From: Dokdonella sp.
GTDB taxonomy: Bacteria > Pseudomonadota > Gammaproteobacteria > Xanthomonadales > Rhodanobacteraceae
Assembly: GCA_019634795.1 (NCBI GenBank)
Contig: JAHCAR010000004.1
Coordinates: 124,001 to 188,000, forward strand
DNA length: 64,000 nt
Reading direction: 5' to 3'
Part shown: positions 19,851 through 29,044 of the stretch, one piece after another
Layout: each line of letters begins with the position of its first letter
Numbering within the stretch: position 1 is the stretch's first letter
Made by a program: the position numbers and the translations under genes
Notes under the pieces: generated by a model
Seen by the model: only the letters and a program-made list of their open reading frames with translations
What the model was told of the DNA's origin: nothing
Databases searched by the model: none

Positions 19851-22502
19851 CTAGTTGTCGCCGACGCTGCGTCCAAGGATGTCCGCCACATCTGCCGACA
19901 GATTCCCGTCGGCCCGCAGCCTGCGCATCTCCCCGAGCATCAGCTCGCGTCGCCGCGGTTCCAGCCGTTGCCATGCTCCGAATGCCGTGGCCAGGCGCGC
20001 CGCGACCTGCGGATTGATCGCGTCGAGCTTTCGTATGGCCTCGGCGGTGAACCGGTAGCCCGCACCGTCCACGCGATGGAAGGCGACCGGATTGCGATGG
20101 GCCAGGCCCAGCAGCAGCGCGTAGACCTTGTTCGGATTGTCCCAGTGGAACGCGGGATGGCGCGTCAGCTCGCGGACGCGCTCGAGCGCTGCCGCTGAAG
20201 GCACGGTGGCCTGCACCGCAAACCACTTGTCCATGACGGTCGGGTCGTCATGGTAGGCAGCGGCAAATTCGTCGAGCAGCGCAGCTGCCGCGGACCCGGC
20301 CGAGTGCACGATGCAGGTCAGTGCGCCGAGCCGGTCGCTGAGGCAGCTGGCCTCGGCATAGTGGGCGGCAGCCAGGGTGTGATGTCGACGATCAGCCACG
20401 CAAAGCAGTTGCAGGCAGCGGTTGCGCAGTCGGCGCCGGGCTTGGGCTGCGGGCTGGGTTCCTTCGGCCGAAGCCGGCGCCAATGCCGCATAGTGTTCGA
20501 GCAGCCGCGGCTCCAGGGCGCGCGCCAATGATGTCTCGAGGGTCATGCGCGCTTCGAATACGGCATCGGGATCGATCTCGGCCAGCGGCTCGGCCAGAGC
20601 CACCGGGTCGGCGACGGTCAGCATTTCGGCCAGCGTTGCCGGCTCGATTTCAGGCTCGGCCAGGCTCGTCCGCAAACTGCCGATCCAGGCATCGAGAACG
20701 GGCTGCGCATCGCCCTCGCCGGCCAGGAGCTGCAAGAATGCCTGTCGCGCCATCGCATCGGCAGCCTGCCAGCGGTTGAAGCCGTCGGTTTCGTGGCTGG
20801 CCAGGATGGCGAGGTTGCGCGCATCGAAGGAGGTGACCAGACGCACCGGCGCCGAGTAGCCACGCAACAGCGACAGCACGGGTTCGCTGTCGAGGTCGGT
20901 AAACCGGAACGTGGCCTCGGCCCGTTCCAGCAGTATGACGTCCCCGCGCAAGCGTTCGTCCCCGTCGCAGCGCAACGGCAGACGATTGCCGTGCGCATCG
21001 AAGAATGCCAGCGCAACCGGTATCGGCAGCGGCTGCTTTTCGCTCTGCCCGGGCGTGGCCGCAGTGTGCTGGCGCAGGCTCAACTCGAGGCAGCGTTGTT
21101 CCGCATCGTAGCGGGCGCGTGCTTCGAGCACGGGGGTTCCGGCCTGACGATACCAGCCCATCCAGCAACCGAGATCGAGGGCGTTGGCGTCGCCCAGGGC
21201 GGCCAGGAAATCCTCGACCGTGACCGCGCTGCCATCGTGGCGTTCGAAGTAGAGATCCATGCCGCGGCGGAATCCTTCACGACCGAGCAAGGTCGCCAGC
21301 ATGCGCACGATTTCGGCGCCCTTGTCGTAGACGGTGGTCGTGTAGAAATTGTTGATTTCCCGATACTGGTCGGGTCGCACGGGATGGGCCAGAGGGCCGG
21401 CATCCTCGGCAAACTGCGTACGCCAGAGCGAACGCACGTCCTCGATCCTGCGCAGGGTACGCGAAGCGACGTCGGATTCGAATTCCTGCTCGCGATAGAC
21501 GGTCAGGCCTTCCTTGAGGCTGAGCTGGAACCAGTCGCGGCAGGTGACCCGGTTTCCGGTCCAGTTGTGGAAGTATTCGTGACCGACCACGGCGAGGACA
21601 TGGCGGAAATCGTCGTCCGTGGCATGCAGCGGATCGGCCAGGAGGTACTTCGAGTTGAAGATGTTGAGACCAGTGTTTTCCATCGCACCCATGGTGAAAT
21701 CGTGGGTGGCGACAATGTGGAATGCGTCCAGCCGATAGCATCGGCCATAACGTTGCTCGTCCCAGCGGAAGGCCGCCTTGAGGCAATCCATCGCGTGCCG
21801 GCATCGATCGAGGACGCTCGCATCGGCCCAGATCGCGAGCCTGACGCGGCGGCCCTCGGTGGTGAGGTAGGTGTCCTCGAGCGAGTCGAGGCGCCCGGCG
21901 ACCAGGGCGAACAGATAGCTCGGCTTGGGCTGCGGATCCACATAGCGCGCCCAGTGCCGGCCGTCATCGAGCTTGCCCTTGCCGTCGACGTCACCGCCGG
22001 CCAGCAATACCGGATAGCGCTCGCGATCGGCGCGCAGGGTGACCGTGTAGCGCGCCAGCACGTCGGGGCGATCGATCGACCAGGTGACATGGCGGAACCC
22101 TTCGGCTTCGCACTGGGTCAGCAGGAACCCGCGTTCCGTCGTGCCGCTCAGGTAGAGGCCCTGCATCGCTGTGTTGGCGACCGGCCGGATCCGTGAACGC
22201 GTTTCCACGATCACCCGGCCACGCACGCCGGTGACGACGAGGGCATCCGCCTCGACCCGGTAGCGGTCGGCCCCGATCTCGCGGCCATCGAGGCGGATGC
22301 CGAGCAGTTCCAGCGCCGAACCGTCCAGGCGCAGCTCCGCATCCGGCTGTTGGGGATCCTGGAGCAGCACGAGGCGAGCTTCGACGATGGTCTGTTCCGC
22401 ATCGAGATCGAAGCTCAGTTCGACCTGCTCCATGCGCCATGCCGGCGCGCGGTAGTCACGCAGGTGGACCGGCGGATTCGAGGCGAGGTCGTTGGGGTCC
22501 AT
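19851..22502 (-). CDS. pepN: Aminopeptidase N (M1 family)
   Basis: The 883-residue zinc aminopeptidase releases N-terminal residues from peptides in the cytoplasm or periplasm. Key residues from the chosen start are the GAMEN exopeptidase motif at 272-276, zinc ligands H308, H312 and E331, and general base E309 in HEYFHNWTGNRVT. The N-terminus, DYRAPAWRMEQVELSFDLD, aligns with the E. coli PepN start, which supports the ATG at 22502 over an in-frame one at 22559. The C-terminal helical half (from about 540) is complete. It ends 227 bases before the lipoprotein gene and is divergent from the dehydratase gene. Confidence 0.96.
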   Translation of the reverse strand: MDPNDLASNPPVHLRDYRAPAWRMEQVELSFDLDAEQTIVEARLVLLQDPQQPDAELRLDGSALELLGIRLDGREIGADRYRVEADALVVTGVRGRVIVETRSRIRPVANTAMQGLYLSGTTERGFLLTQCEAEGFRHVTWSIDRPDVLARYTVTLRADRERYPVLLAGGDVDGKGKLDDGRHWARYVDPQPKPSYLFALVAGRLDSLEDTYLTTEGRRVRLAIWADASVLDRCRHAMDCLKAAFRWDEQRYGRCYRLDAFHIVATHDFTMGAMENTGLNIFNSKYLLADPLHATDDDFRHVLAVVGHEYFHNWTGNRVTCRDWFQLSLKEGLTVYREQEFESDVASRTLRRIEDVRSLWRTQFAEDAGPLAHPVRPDQYREINNFYTTTVYDKGAEIVRMLATLLGREGFRRGMDLYFERHDGSAVTVEDFLAALGDANALDLGCWMGWYRQAGTPVLEARARYDAEQRCLELSLRQHTAATPGQSEKQPLPIPVALAFFDAHGNRLPLRCDGDERLRGDVILLERAEATFRFTDLDSEPVLSLLRGYSAPVRLVTSFDARNLAILASHETDGFNRWQAADAMARQAFLQLLAGEGDAQPVLDAWIGSLRTSLAEPEIEPATLAEMLTVADPVALAEPLAEIDPDAVFEARMTLETSLARALEPRLLEHYAALAPASAEGTQPAAQARRRLRNRCLQLLCVADRRHHTLAAAHYAEASCLSDRLGALTCIVHSAGSAAAALLDEFAAAYHDDPTVMDKWFAVQATVPSAAALERVRELTRHPAFHWDNPNKVYALLLGLAHRNPVAFHRVDGAGYRFTAEAIRKLDAINPQVAARLATAFGAWQRLEPRRRELMLGEMRRLRADGNLSADVADILGRSVGDN

Positions 22503-22630
22503 GCGGCAGCTCGGATTCCAGTGGTGGTGCAGATCGGGGATCGGCAATGTAACCAGCACGGTCGGGCCTGGCTAGCTTGGGTGCGCCATGGACGTGTATC
22601 GTGGCTGTGGATTCCGAACGCAACGCACCG

Positions 22631-23626
22631 ATGGCCGCGGATACGCAAACCGACACGATCAGCTTCGCCGATGTCGAACGGGCCGCCGTGCGCATTGCGG
22701 GGCACGCCCAACGCACTCCGGTGCTTCGATCGCGCTCGCTGGACCTGCTCGCCGGAGCCGAACTCCATTTCAAGGTCGAAGCCCTGCAGCGCACCGGCGC
22801 GTTCAAGTTTCGCGGCGCCAGCAACGCGGTCTGGTCATTGCCCGATGACCTCGCCGCACGCGGTGTCGTCACCCACTCCTCGGGCAATCACGGCGCAGCG
22901 CTGGCCCTGGCGGCGCGCACGCGCGGGATAGCCGCGCATGTGGTCGTCCCCGAAGGCGCGGTGCGTTCGAAGGTTGCTGCGATCGAGGCCTATGGGGCCA
23001 CCGTGCACCGCTGCGCGGCGAGCATCAGTGCGCGCGAGGAGGCCGCCGAGCGCGTGCGCGTGCAGACCGGCGCAACCCTCGTCCACCCCTACACAAATCC
23101 CGACGTGATCGCCGGCCAGGGTACCGCGGCCATGGAGCTGCTCGGCGAGACCGGTCCGCTCGATGCGCTGGTCGCGCCGGTAGGTGGTGGCGGGCTGGTC
23201 AGCGGCACCGCCATCACCGCCGCGGCGCTGGCCCCGCAGGCGACGGTCTGGGCTGCCGAACCATCGGGCGCCGCGGATACCGCGGAGTCGCTGCGGCGCG
23301 GCGCGCGGGTCGGCCCGTTCGTTCCGGATACGATCTGCGATGGCCTGCGCACCCTGGTCGGCGAAATCAATTTCTCGATCCTGCGCGCGCACCGCGTGCA
23401 GGCACTGACCGTCGACGACAGCCGGACCATCGAGGCGATGCGACTGATCTGGCAGCGCCTGAAGATTCTCGTCGAGCCTTCCGCGGCGATCGTGCTGGCG
23501 GCGGTACTCGATCATCCGGGGCATTTCGCCGGCCGCCGCGTCGGACTGATCCTGAGCGGCGGCAACGTCGACCTCGATGCCCTGCCCTGGATGCCGGCGT
23601 CGGCTCACGCCAACGCACCGGCATGA
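22631..23626 (+). CDS. PLP-dependent threonine/serine dehydratase family enzyme
   Basis: The 331-residue fold-type II PLP enzyme has the Schiff-base lysine K59 in AFKFRGAS, the phosphate-cradle motif SSGNHG (83-88) and the glycine loop GGGGL (185-189). It lacks the C-terminal ACT regulatory domain of biosynthetic threonine deaminase. Length and motifs put it with catabolic threonine dehydratase, serine racemase and threo-3-hydroxyaspartate ammonia-lyase, which cannot be told apart by eye. The ATG at 22631 gives the expected N-terminus; an in-frame start at 22577 would overlap the pepN upstream region. It is 81 bases before tag. Confidence 0.88.
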   Translation: MAADTQTDTISFADVERAAVRIAGHAQRTPVLRSRSLDLLAGAELHFKVEALQRTGAFKFRGASNAVWSLPDDLAARGVVTHSSGNHGAALALAARTRGIAAHVVVPEGAVRSKVAAIEAYGATVHRCAASISAREEAAERVRVQTGATLVHPYTNPDVIAGQGTAAMELLGETGPLDALVAPVGGGGLVSGTAITAAALAPQATVWAAEPSGAADTAESLRRGARVGPFVPDTICDGLRTLVGEINFSILRAHRVQALTVDDSRTIEAMRLIWQRLKILVEPSAAIVLAAVLDHPGHFAGRRVGLILSGGNVDLDALPWMPASAHANAPA

Positions 23627-23707
23627 CACAGCGCTCGGGTGCGGGGTGCCGCAGGAGCGGCCCTGCAGGTATGCTCGCGCGTCGAATCCGTGACACCGAG
23701 CCCGCCG

Positions 23708-24373
23708 ATGCCCGCCCGCAAGCCCGTGAAGAACAGCGAGAACCGCGCAGCCAGGAACGGTCCCGCGCCAGACGATGGCCGCGTGCGCTGCACCTGGGCG
23801 AGCGGAGACTCGGTCGACCTGACCTATCGTGCCTATCACGATCTCGAGTGGGGCGTCCCGGTCCGCGATGACCGCCGCCTGTTCGAATTCCTCGTCCTCG
23901 AAGGCGCCCAGGCCGGCTTGAGCTGGCGCACCGTGCTCGGCAAGCGCGAGAACTACCGCCGCGCCTTCCACGGTTTCGACATCGCGCGGGTGGCGTCCAT
24001 GCGCGACCGCGAGCTCGAATCCCTGCTCGAGGACCCCGGCCTGATCCGCAACCGTCTGAAGATCCTCTCGGCGCGCAGCAATGCACGCGCAAGTCTTGCC
24101 GTGATCGACGAGTTCGGCAGCCTCGGCACCTGGCTATGGTCCTTCGTAGGCGGCGAGCCCCGGCTCAACCGCTGGACGACGCACGACCGGGTTCCCGCCA
24201 CCAGCGAGCAATCCGACGCCATGAGCAAGGCCCTGCGCAAGCGCGGTTTCAACTTCGTCGGTTCGACCATCTGCTATGCCTTCATGCAGGCCACCGGCAT
24301 GGTCAATGATCACCTGACCACCTGCTTCCGTTGCCCGGACAAGGCCGCGCCGGCCAGGGGCAAACGCGCTTGA
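23708..24373 (+). CDS. tag: DNA-3-methyladenine glycosylase I
   Basis: The 221-residue base-excision repair enzyme removes 3-methyladenine from alkylated DNA. The core starts at RCTWASG and has the family zinc ligands: the cysteine of RCTW, the histidine in YHDLEWG, and the histidine and cysteine of the late NDHLTTCFRC segment. The catalytic-region stretch LFEFLVLEGAQAGLSWRTVLGKRENYR is typical. About 25 extra N-terminal residues precede the core, so a later start is possible. The stop overlaps the TTG start of the next gene (TTGA), pointing to coupled translation. Confidence 0.95.
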   Translation: MPARKPVKNSENRAARNGPAPDDGRVRCTWASGDSVDLTYRAYHDLEWGVPVRDDRRLFEFLVLEGAQAGLSWRTVLGKRENYRRAFHGFDIARVASMRDRELESLLEDPGLIRNRLKILSARSNARASLAVIDEFGSLGTWLWSFVGGEPRLNRWTTHDRVPATSEQSDAMSKALRKRGFNFVGSTICYAFMQATGMVNDHLTTCFRCPDKAAPARGKRA

Positions 24374-25284
24374 TCGTCACCCGCCCGCAGGATTTCCTCG
24401 ACGCCGTCAGTGGCGGCGCGATCGTCGCAGACCTGCCGGCCACACCGCGGGCCGCGTTCCTGGTCAGTCCGATCGACTTCGCGCTGGCCACGGAATCGGC
24501 CAGCGACAATCGCTACATGGATCTTGGCGATGCGCCCGATCCGCTGCACGCCCTCGCCGAACACGCCGAACTCGCGCGTCGACTGGCCGAGGATGTCCCG
24601 GTCATGACCTTCCCGGGCGATCCGCTGGCTCCCGATGGCGTGTTTCCGAACAACGCGTTCGCCACTGCTCCGGGGCGACTGATCGTCGGCCACATGCGCC
24701 ACGCGGTGCGCCAGCGCGAGACTGCACGCGCCGATATCCGGGCCTGGTTCCATGAACTGCTCGGGCGCGAGATCGTCGACCTGTCCGGCGCCGCGCTGGT
24801 GGCCGAACTGACCGGTTCGCTGGTCATCGACCGAGCACGCGGGATCGGCTACTGCGGCCTTGGCGAACGCTGCGACCTGGCCGGCGCGCGTGCCATGCAC
24901 GAGGCTTTCGGCCTGCGTCTGACCTACTGCTTCGAGCTCGCGCAAGGCGAATACCACACCAACGTCGTGCTCGCGATCCTGGCCGGACGCGTCGCCCTGA
25001 TCGCCGAATCGGGTTTTCGCGACAGCGCCGACGCGCGGGCGATCGCCAGCCTCTATCCGGACCGGGCACTCTGGCTCGACGCCGGCCAGAAAGCGGCATT
25101 TGCAGCGAATGCGATCTGTCTTGCCGCGAATCGGGTCTGGATGAGCGAACGCGCCGCTCGCGCACTTTCGGGAACGCAGCGGGCCTGGCTCGGCGAACGC
25201 GGATTCTCGATCGGCAGCATCCCGCTCGATCAGATCGAAAAGGCCGGCGGCAGCCTGCGCTGCTGCGTCGCGGAGATCTTTTGA
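24370..25284 (+). CDS. Amidinotransferase-fold hydrolase (arginine deiminase/DDAH-related)
   Basis: The 304-residue protein belongs to the guanidino-group-modifying superfamily, in the branch annotated as arginine deiminase-related. Expected catalytic parts are visible: an acidic GD/PDGVFPNN segment, ELTGSLVIDR, a histidine in GEYHTNVV and a cysteine near the C-terminus (C298 or C299 in GSLRCCVAEIF). The substrate could be arginine, methylarginine or a related guanidine. A TTG start at 24370 overlaps the tag stop and has AGGGG nine bases upstream; another in-frame TTG lies at 24331. Confidence 0.82.
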   Translation: MIVTRPQDFLDAVSGGAIVADLPATPRAAFLVSPIDFALATESASDNRYMDLGDAPDPLHALAEHAELARRLAEDVPVMTFPGDPLAPDGVFPNNAFATAPGRLIVGHMRHAVRQRETARADIRAWFHELLGREIVDLSGAALVAELTGSLVIDRARGIGYCGLGERCDLAGARAMHEAFGLRLTYCFELAQGEYHTNVVLAILAGRVALIAESGFRDSADARAIASLYPDRALWLDAGQKAAFAANAICLAANRVWMSERAARALSGTQRAWLGERGFSIGSIPLDQIEKAGGSLRCCVAEIF

Positions 25285-25429
25285 GCCTTGCAAGCCCTTG
25301 TTCCGTATGGTCAATGCCGGGATCTCGCCGAGGCCCGGACGATCGAGTTCAGCGGGAATTCAATGCCCGCAGTCGAGACTGCACGGACCGCGTCAACCGA
25401 GCGGTCACCCATGAAGACCTGATACGAAA

Positions 25430-25678
25430 ATGATTGCCGCCAAGCGCCGAAAGTCCATCCCCGTGCTGGCAGCGGTCATGGCCACATTGTTGTTCTCCTC
25501 GGCTGCCACAGCGCGTGAGATCAGCGTCCAGGAAGCCATGGAAATGATCCAGCGTGACACCCATGCCAAGGTTCTCAGCGTGCAGACCCTGCGCATCGGC
25601 AAACGCAAGATCTACCGCTTCAAGGTACTGACCCCCGGTGGTCAGGTGCGCGTCATAGAAATCAAGGCCGACCAATAA
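25430..25678 (+). CDS. Small periplasmic PepSY-domain protein
   Basis: The 82-residue product has a signal peptide (to about residue 28, ATA) and a single PepSY domain: ISVQEAMEMIQRDTHAKVLSVQTL followed by KIYRFKVLTPGGQVRVIEI. Free-standing PepSY proteins are usually encoded beside PhoPQ-type systems and are thought to inhibit or sense in the periplasm. Here it lies 12 bases upstream of the response regulator gene, which fits a role as a periplasmic input to the downstream kinase. No strong ribosome binding site precedes its ATG. Confidence 0.85.
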   Translation: MIAAKRRKSIPVLAAVMATLLFSSAATAREISVQEAMEMIQRDTHAKVLSVQTLRIGKRKIYRFKVLTPGGQVRVIEIKADQ

Positions 25679-25690
25679 CAGGAGATTGCG

Positions 25691-26407
25691 ATGCGAGTAC
25701 TGCTCGTGGAAGACGAAGCACCACTGCGCGAGACCCTGGCAGCGCGCCTCAAGCGCGACGGGTTTGCGGTGGATGCCGCCGGCGATGGCGAGGAAGGCCT
25801 TTTCCTCGGCCGGGAAGTACCATTCGATGTGGCCATCATCGATCTCGGACTGCCGAAGATGTCGGGCATGGAACTGGTCAAGCAGCTGCGCGAGGACGGC
25901 CAGCGCTATCCCATCCTGATCCTGACCGCGCGCTCGTCGTGGCAGGACAAGGTGCAGGGCCTCAAGTACGGCGCCGACGACTACCTGGTGAAGCCGTTCC
26001 ACGTCGAGGAGCTTCTTGCCCGCCTCAACGCGCTCGTGCGACGCGCCAGCGGCTGGTCGCGTCCGCTACTCGAATGCGGTCCGATCGCGCTCGACACGAC
26101 CGCGCAGACGGTCAGTTCGAACGGCAACCCGGTCGACCTGACCAGCTACGAATACAAGGTGCTCGAGTACCTCATGATGCATGCCGGCGAACTGGTTTCG
26201 AAAGCCGACCTCACCGAGCACATCTACCAGCAGGATTTCGATCGCGACTCCAACGTGCTCGAGGTCTTCATCGGCCGCCTGCGCCGCAAACTCGACCCGG
26301 AAAACACGATCAAGCCGATCGAGACCGTGCGTGGACGCGGCTACCGGTTCGCGCTTGAACGCACCGACAGCGGGGCGGACGAGACCGCATCCGAACCGGC
26401 CGCCTGA
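25691..26407 (+). CDS. phoP: PhoP-like OmpR-family response regulator
   Basis: The 238-residue regulator has a receiver domain (1-120) with acidic pocket E8/D9, phospho-acceptor D51 and lysine in YLVKPF, and a winged-helix OmpR DNA-binding domain (about 130-225) ending in VRGRGYRFA. AGGAG precedes the ATG. The N-terminus MRVLLVEDEAPLRETLAARLK and the sensor partner place it in the PhoP group, which in enterics and xanthomonads responds to low divalent cations, acid or antimicrobial peptides. The signal in this organism is not shown by sequence. The kinase starts 14 bases downstream. Confidence 0.88.
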   Translation: MRVLLVEDEAPLRETLAARLKRDGFAVDAAGDGEEGLFLGREVPFDVAIIDLGLPKMSGMELVKQLREDGQRYPILILTARSSWQDKVQGLKYGADDYLVKPFHVEELLARLNALVRRASGWSRPLLECGPIALDTTAQTVSSNGNPVDLTSYEYKVLEYLMMHAGELVSKADLTEHIYQQDFDRDSNVLEVFIGRLRRKLDPENTIKPIETVRGRGYRFALERTDSGADETASEPAA

Positions 26408-26421
26408 TCCCGGCCCTCGCA

Positions 26422-27807
26422 ATGGCCCGCCCGCTTTCGTTGCAGGCGCGTTCGCTGGCGGCGGCGGGCTTCGCGCTCGCCGCCTTTCTCGGACTGGCCT
26501 TTTTTGCCCTCGACCAAGCTTTCTTCGATGCGGCCCTGAGCTCGCAGCGCGATCGCCTGCAGGGCTACATGCATGCCTATCTCGCCGGCGCGGATACCAA
26601 CCGTGCCGGCAATCTCATTCCACCCGAAGTCGGGCCCGATCCGCGCTTCGACCGGCCCGGCTCTGGACTCTACGCGAGCATCGTCGGCGACCATGTGCGC
26701 AATGCCAAGGATCGCCAGTGGCGTTCGCCATCGGCGCTCGGACTTGAACTGCCGTTCGACACCGAGCTTGCGCAAGGTGCGACGGTATTCAGCGGTCCGG
26801 TGCAAACAGCCCAGGGAGACCTGTTCATCCTCTCGCAGGGCATCACCTGGAGCGTCCCCAACCGCCCCGAACTGAAGCTGACCCTGCACATCGCCGAAGA
26901 CAGCGCCGCCCTGCAGAACCAGGTCCAGGTGTTCCGGCGCACCCTGCTGGCCTGGCTCGGCGGTCTCGGCGTGCTTTTGCTGCTGCTGCTGCTCGGCGTT
27001 CTGCGCTGGAGCATGGCCCCGCTGCGCCGGGTGGCTGCGGACCTCGCCCGTGTCGAACGCGGCGCCGAGGAGCACCTGGCTGGCCGCTATCCGACCGAAC
27101 TTTCGGGACTGGCCACCAATCTCAACAATTTCATCGACTCCGAACGCGAGCGCCTCGAGCGCTACCGCAACACCCTGGCCGATCTCGCCCACAGCCTGAA
27201 GACCCCGCTGGCCGTGGTCCGCACCCAGCTCGAATCCGAAACCGATGGCAAGGAACTGCGCTGGACCGTGCTCGAACAGGTCGGTCGCATGGACGAGATC
27301 GTCGCCTACCAGCTGTCGCGTGCGGCGACATCCGGACGCCAGACCTTCGCCGCGCCGCTGCCGCTCGAACCTTATGCCGAAGAGATCGTGCGCAGCCTCG
27401 AAAAGGTCTACGCCGACAAGCAGGTCCTGTGCGAATTCGAGATCGATCCGGAATCCCGCTTCCGCGGCGACCAGGGCGATCTCATGGAGCTGCTCGGCAA
27501 CGTGCTCGAGAACGCCTTCAAGTGGGCCCGGCACAGCGTGCTGCTGACGGCGCGTCCCGGACGGTCCGCCGATGCCCGAGGCGGCGGCCTCGATCTCTGC
27601 ATCGAGGACGACGGACCCGGCATTCCGCAGGATCGCGTCGAACACCTGCTGCAACGCGGCGTGCGCGGCGACGAGCGCGTCCAGGGCCACGGCATCGGCC
27701 TGTCGATCGTGCAGAACATCGTCAAGGCCTATGGCGGCAGCCTCAAGGTCAGTCGCTCGGAAGCGTTGGGCGGCGCCCGATTCGACCTGCACCTGCGCTC
27801 GGGCTGA
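26422..27807 (+). CDS. phoQ: PhoQ-like sensor histidine kinase
   Basis: The 461-residue inner-membrane kinase has two membrane segments (about 12-32 and 175-195) flanking a periplasmic sensor of about 140 residues. These are followed by a HAMP-like linker, HisKA with phospho-acceptor H257 in DLAHSLKTPL, and a HATPase_c domain with N-box NVLENAFKWA, DDGPGIP and GHGIGLSIV. The DLAHSLKTPLAV sequence is typical of PhoQ-type kinases. The periplasmic part is moderately acidic, compatible with cation sensing, but that is inference. Genes pepSY-phoP-phoQ form one transcription unit. The surface polysaccharide locus begins right after, convergent. Confidence 0.88.
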   Translation: MARPLSLQARSLAAAGFALAAFLGLAFFALDQAFFDAALSSQRDRLQGYMHAYLAGADTNRAGNLIPPEVGPDPRFDRPGSGLYASIVGDHVRNAKDRQWRSPSALGLELPFDTELAQGATVFSGPVQTAQGDLFILSQGITWSVPNRPELKLTLHIAEDSAALQNQVQVFRRTLLAWLGGLGVLLLLLLLGVLRWSMAPLRRVAADLARVERGAEEHLAGRYPTELSGLATNLNNFIDSERERLERYRNTLADLAHSLKTPLAVVRTQLESETDGKELRWTVLEQVGRMDEIVAYQLSRAATSGRQTFAAPLPLEPYAEEIVRSLEKVYADKQVLCEFEIDPESRFRGDQGDLMELLGNVLENAFKWARHSVLLTARPGRSADARGGGLDLCIEDDGPGIPQDRVEHLLQRGVRGDERVQGHGIGLSIVQNIVKAYGGSLKVSRSEALGGARFDLHLRSG

Positions 27808-27838
27808 GTATTCGGCGCGCGCTCGCCGCACCACTGAA

Positions 27839-29044
27839 TCAGCCGGCTGCCAGCGCCTCGACTTCGGCGGCGAGTCGCGCCTTGACCTGATCGCGGCTGT
27901 AGCGGGCGAGCACATAGTCGCGGGCCTTTCCGCGCCAGTCGCTGCGCGTCGCCGGATCGAGCGCAACCACGCGCCGGATTGCCTCGACCAGTTCCGGCGT
28001 GCCACGGAATACCAGACCACTGCCGCTCGCTTCGACATGGTCGACGAGGACTTCGCACTGGCCGTTGACGATCGCCGGCGTGCCTTGCGCCATCGCTTCG
28101 AGCAGGACGATGCTGAGGCTCTCGTAGGGCGACGGCTGGACGAAGGCCAGCGCACCGGCCATCAGTTCGGACTTGCGCTGCTCTTCGACGAAACCGAGAT
28201 AGCGCACGTCCTTGCGCTTGCCGACGCCGAGCACGTCGTTGCCGGTCAGGACCAGTTCGAGGTCGGAGTCCGGATGCGCCGCCTTGAACGCCTCGAACCC
28301 TTCGAGCAACAGCGCACAACCCTTGCTCACGTCGATGCGCCCGCAATAGAGAAGATACGGGCGCGCTTCGACGGCCGGCTCGACCCGCTCGGTGGCGACC
28401 GTCATGGCGACGACATTGCCGGCATCCACGTTCCAGATGCGCGCACCAAGCCGCCGTTCGGCCTCGGTGTTCCAGAGGATGCGTGGCGCGGCACGGGCCA
28501 TCTGCGCGAAGGTCAGCAGGTAGGCCGGCGGTTCATCATGCAGGGCGGGAATCAAAGCCCAGCGTCGATGAGCCAGGGAACGAATGCCGTCGAGGACCAG
28601 CGGGTAAAGATAGGGCAGGAAGAACACGGCGGCATAGTCTTCGCCGTGCTTGGTCAGATGCGTGCTCAGCTCGGGACAATTCGGCCCCTGGGCGCGAATG
28701 AATTCCTCTTCGAGCGCTTCCGGCCAACCGTAGCGTCGAGGTTGGCCGGAAGCCGACGGCGCCTCGAATTTTTCGAACGCATCGAGCATGATGCGATGCA
28801 ACGCATGGAAATACGGCGTGCGCCCGCGCGCGACCGTGAACCGGCGGATCGTGATGCCATCCCTTTGCTCGACGCCGGCGTCGAGGTCGTTTTCCCACTT
28901 CGTATAGTCAAATGCGGTCGAAGTCAGCACCTCGACCTCGTGGTCCACGGCGAGTAGTTGCGCATACTGCCAGGCCAGCGCCTCGGCGCCACCGACCAGC
29001 CGTGCGTGGCAGCGCGGCACGACGATGGCGATGCACGGCCTCAC
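27839..29044 (-). CDS. GT4 family glycosyltransferase
   Basis: The 401-residue retaining glycosyltransferase has a GT-B fold. The N-terminal half starts AIVVPRCHARLVGGAEALAWQ, an acceptor-side pattern. The C-terminal Glycos_transf_1 domain has YLLYCGRIDVSKGC and the E-x7-E motif in SPYESLSIVLLEAMAQGTP. The donor sugar cannot be predicted. It overlaps the upstream GT4 gene by four bases, so the two are translated together. It is the last gene of the minus-strand arm of the polysaccharide locus and converges on phoQ. Confidence 0.9.
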   Translation of the reverse strand: MRPCIAIVVPRCHARLVGGAEALAWQYAQLLAVDHEVEVLTSTAFDYTKWENDLDAGVEQRDGITIRRFTVARGRTPYFHALHRIMLDAFEKFEAPSASGQPRRYGWPEALEEEFIRAQGPNCPELSTHLTKHGEDYAAVFFLPYLYPLVLDGIRSLAHRRWALIPALHDEPPAYLLTFAQMARAAPRILWNTEAERRLGARIWNVDAGNVVAMTVATERVEPAVEARPYLLYCGRIDVSKGCALLLEGFEAFKAAHPDSDLELVLTGNDVLGVGKRKDVRYLGFVEEQRKSELMAGALAFVQPSPYESLSIVLLEAMAQGTPAIVNGQCEVLVDHVEASGSGLVFRGTPELVEAIRRVVALDPATRSDWRGKARDYVLARYSRDQVKARLAAEVEALAAG

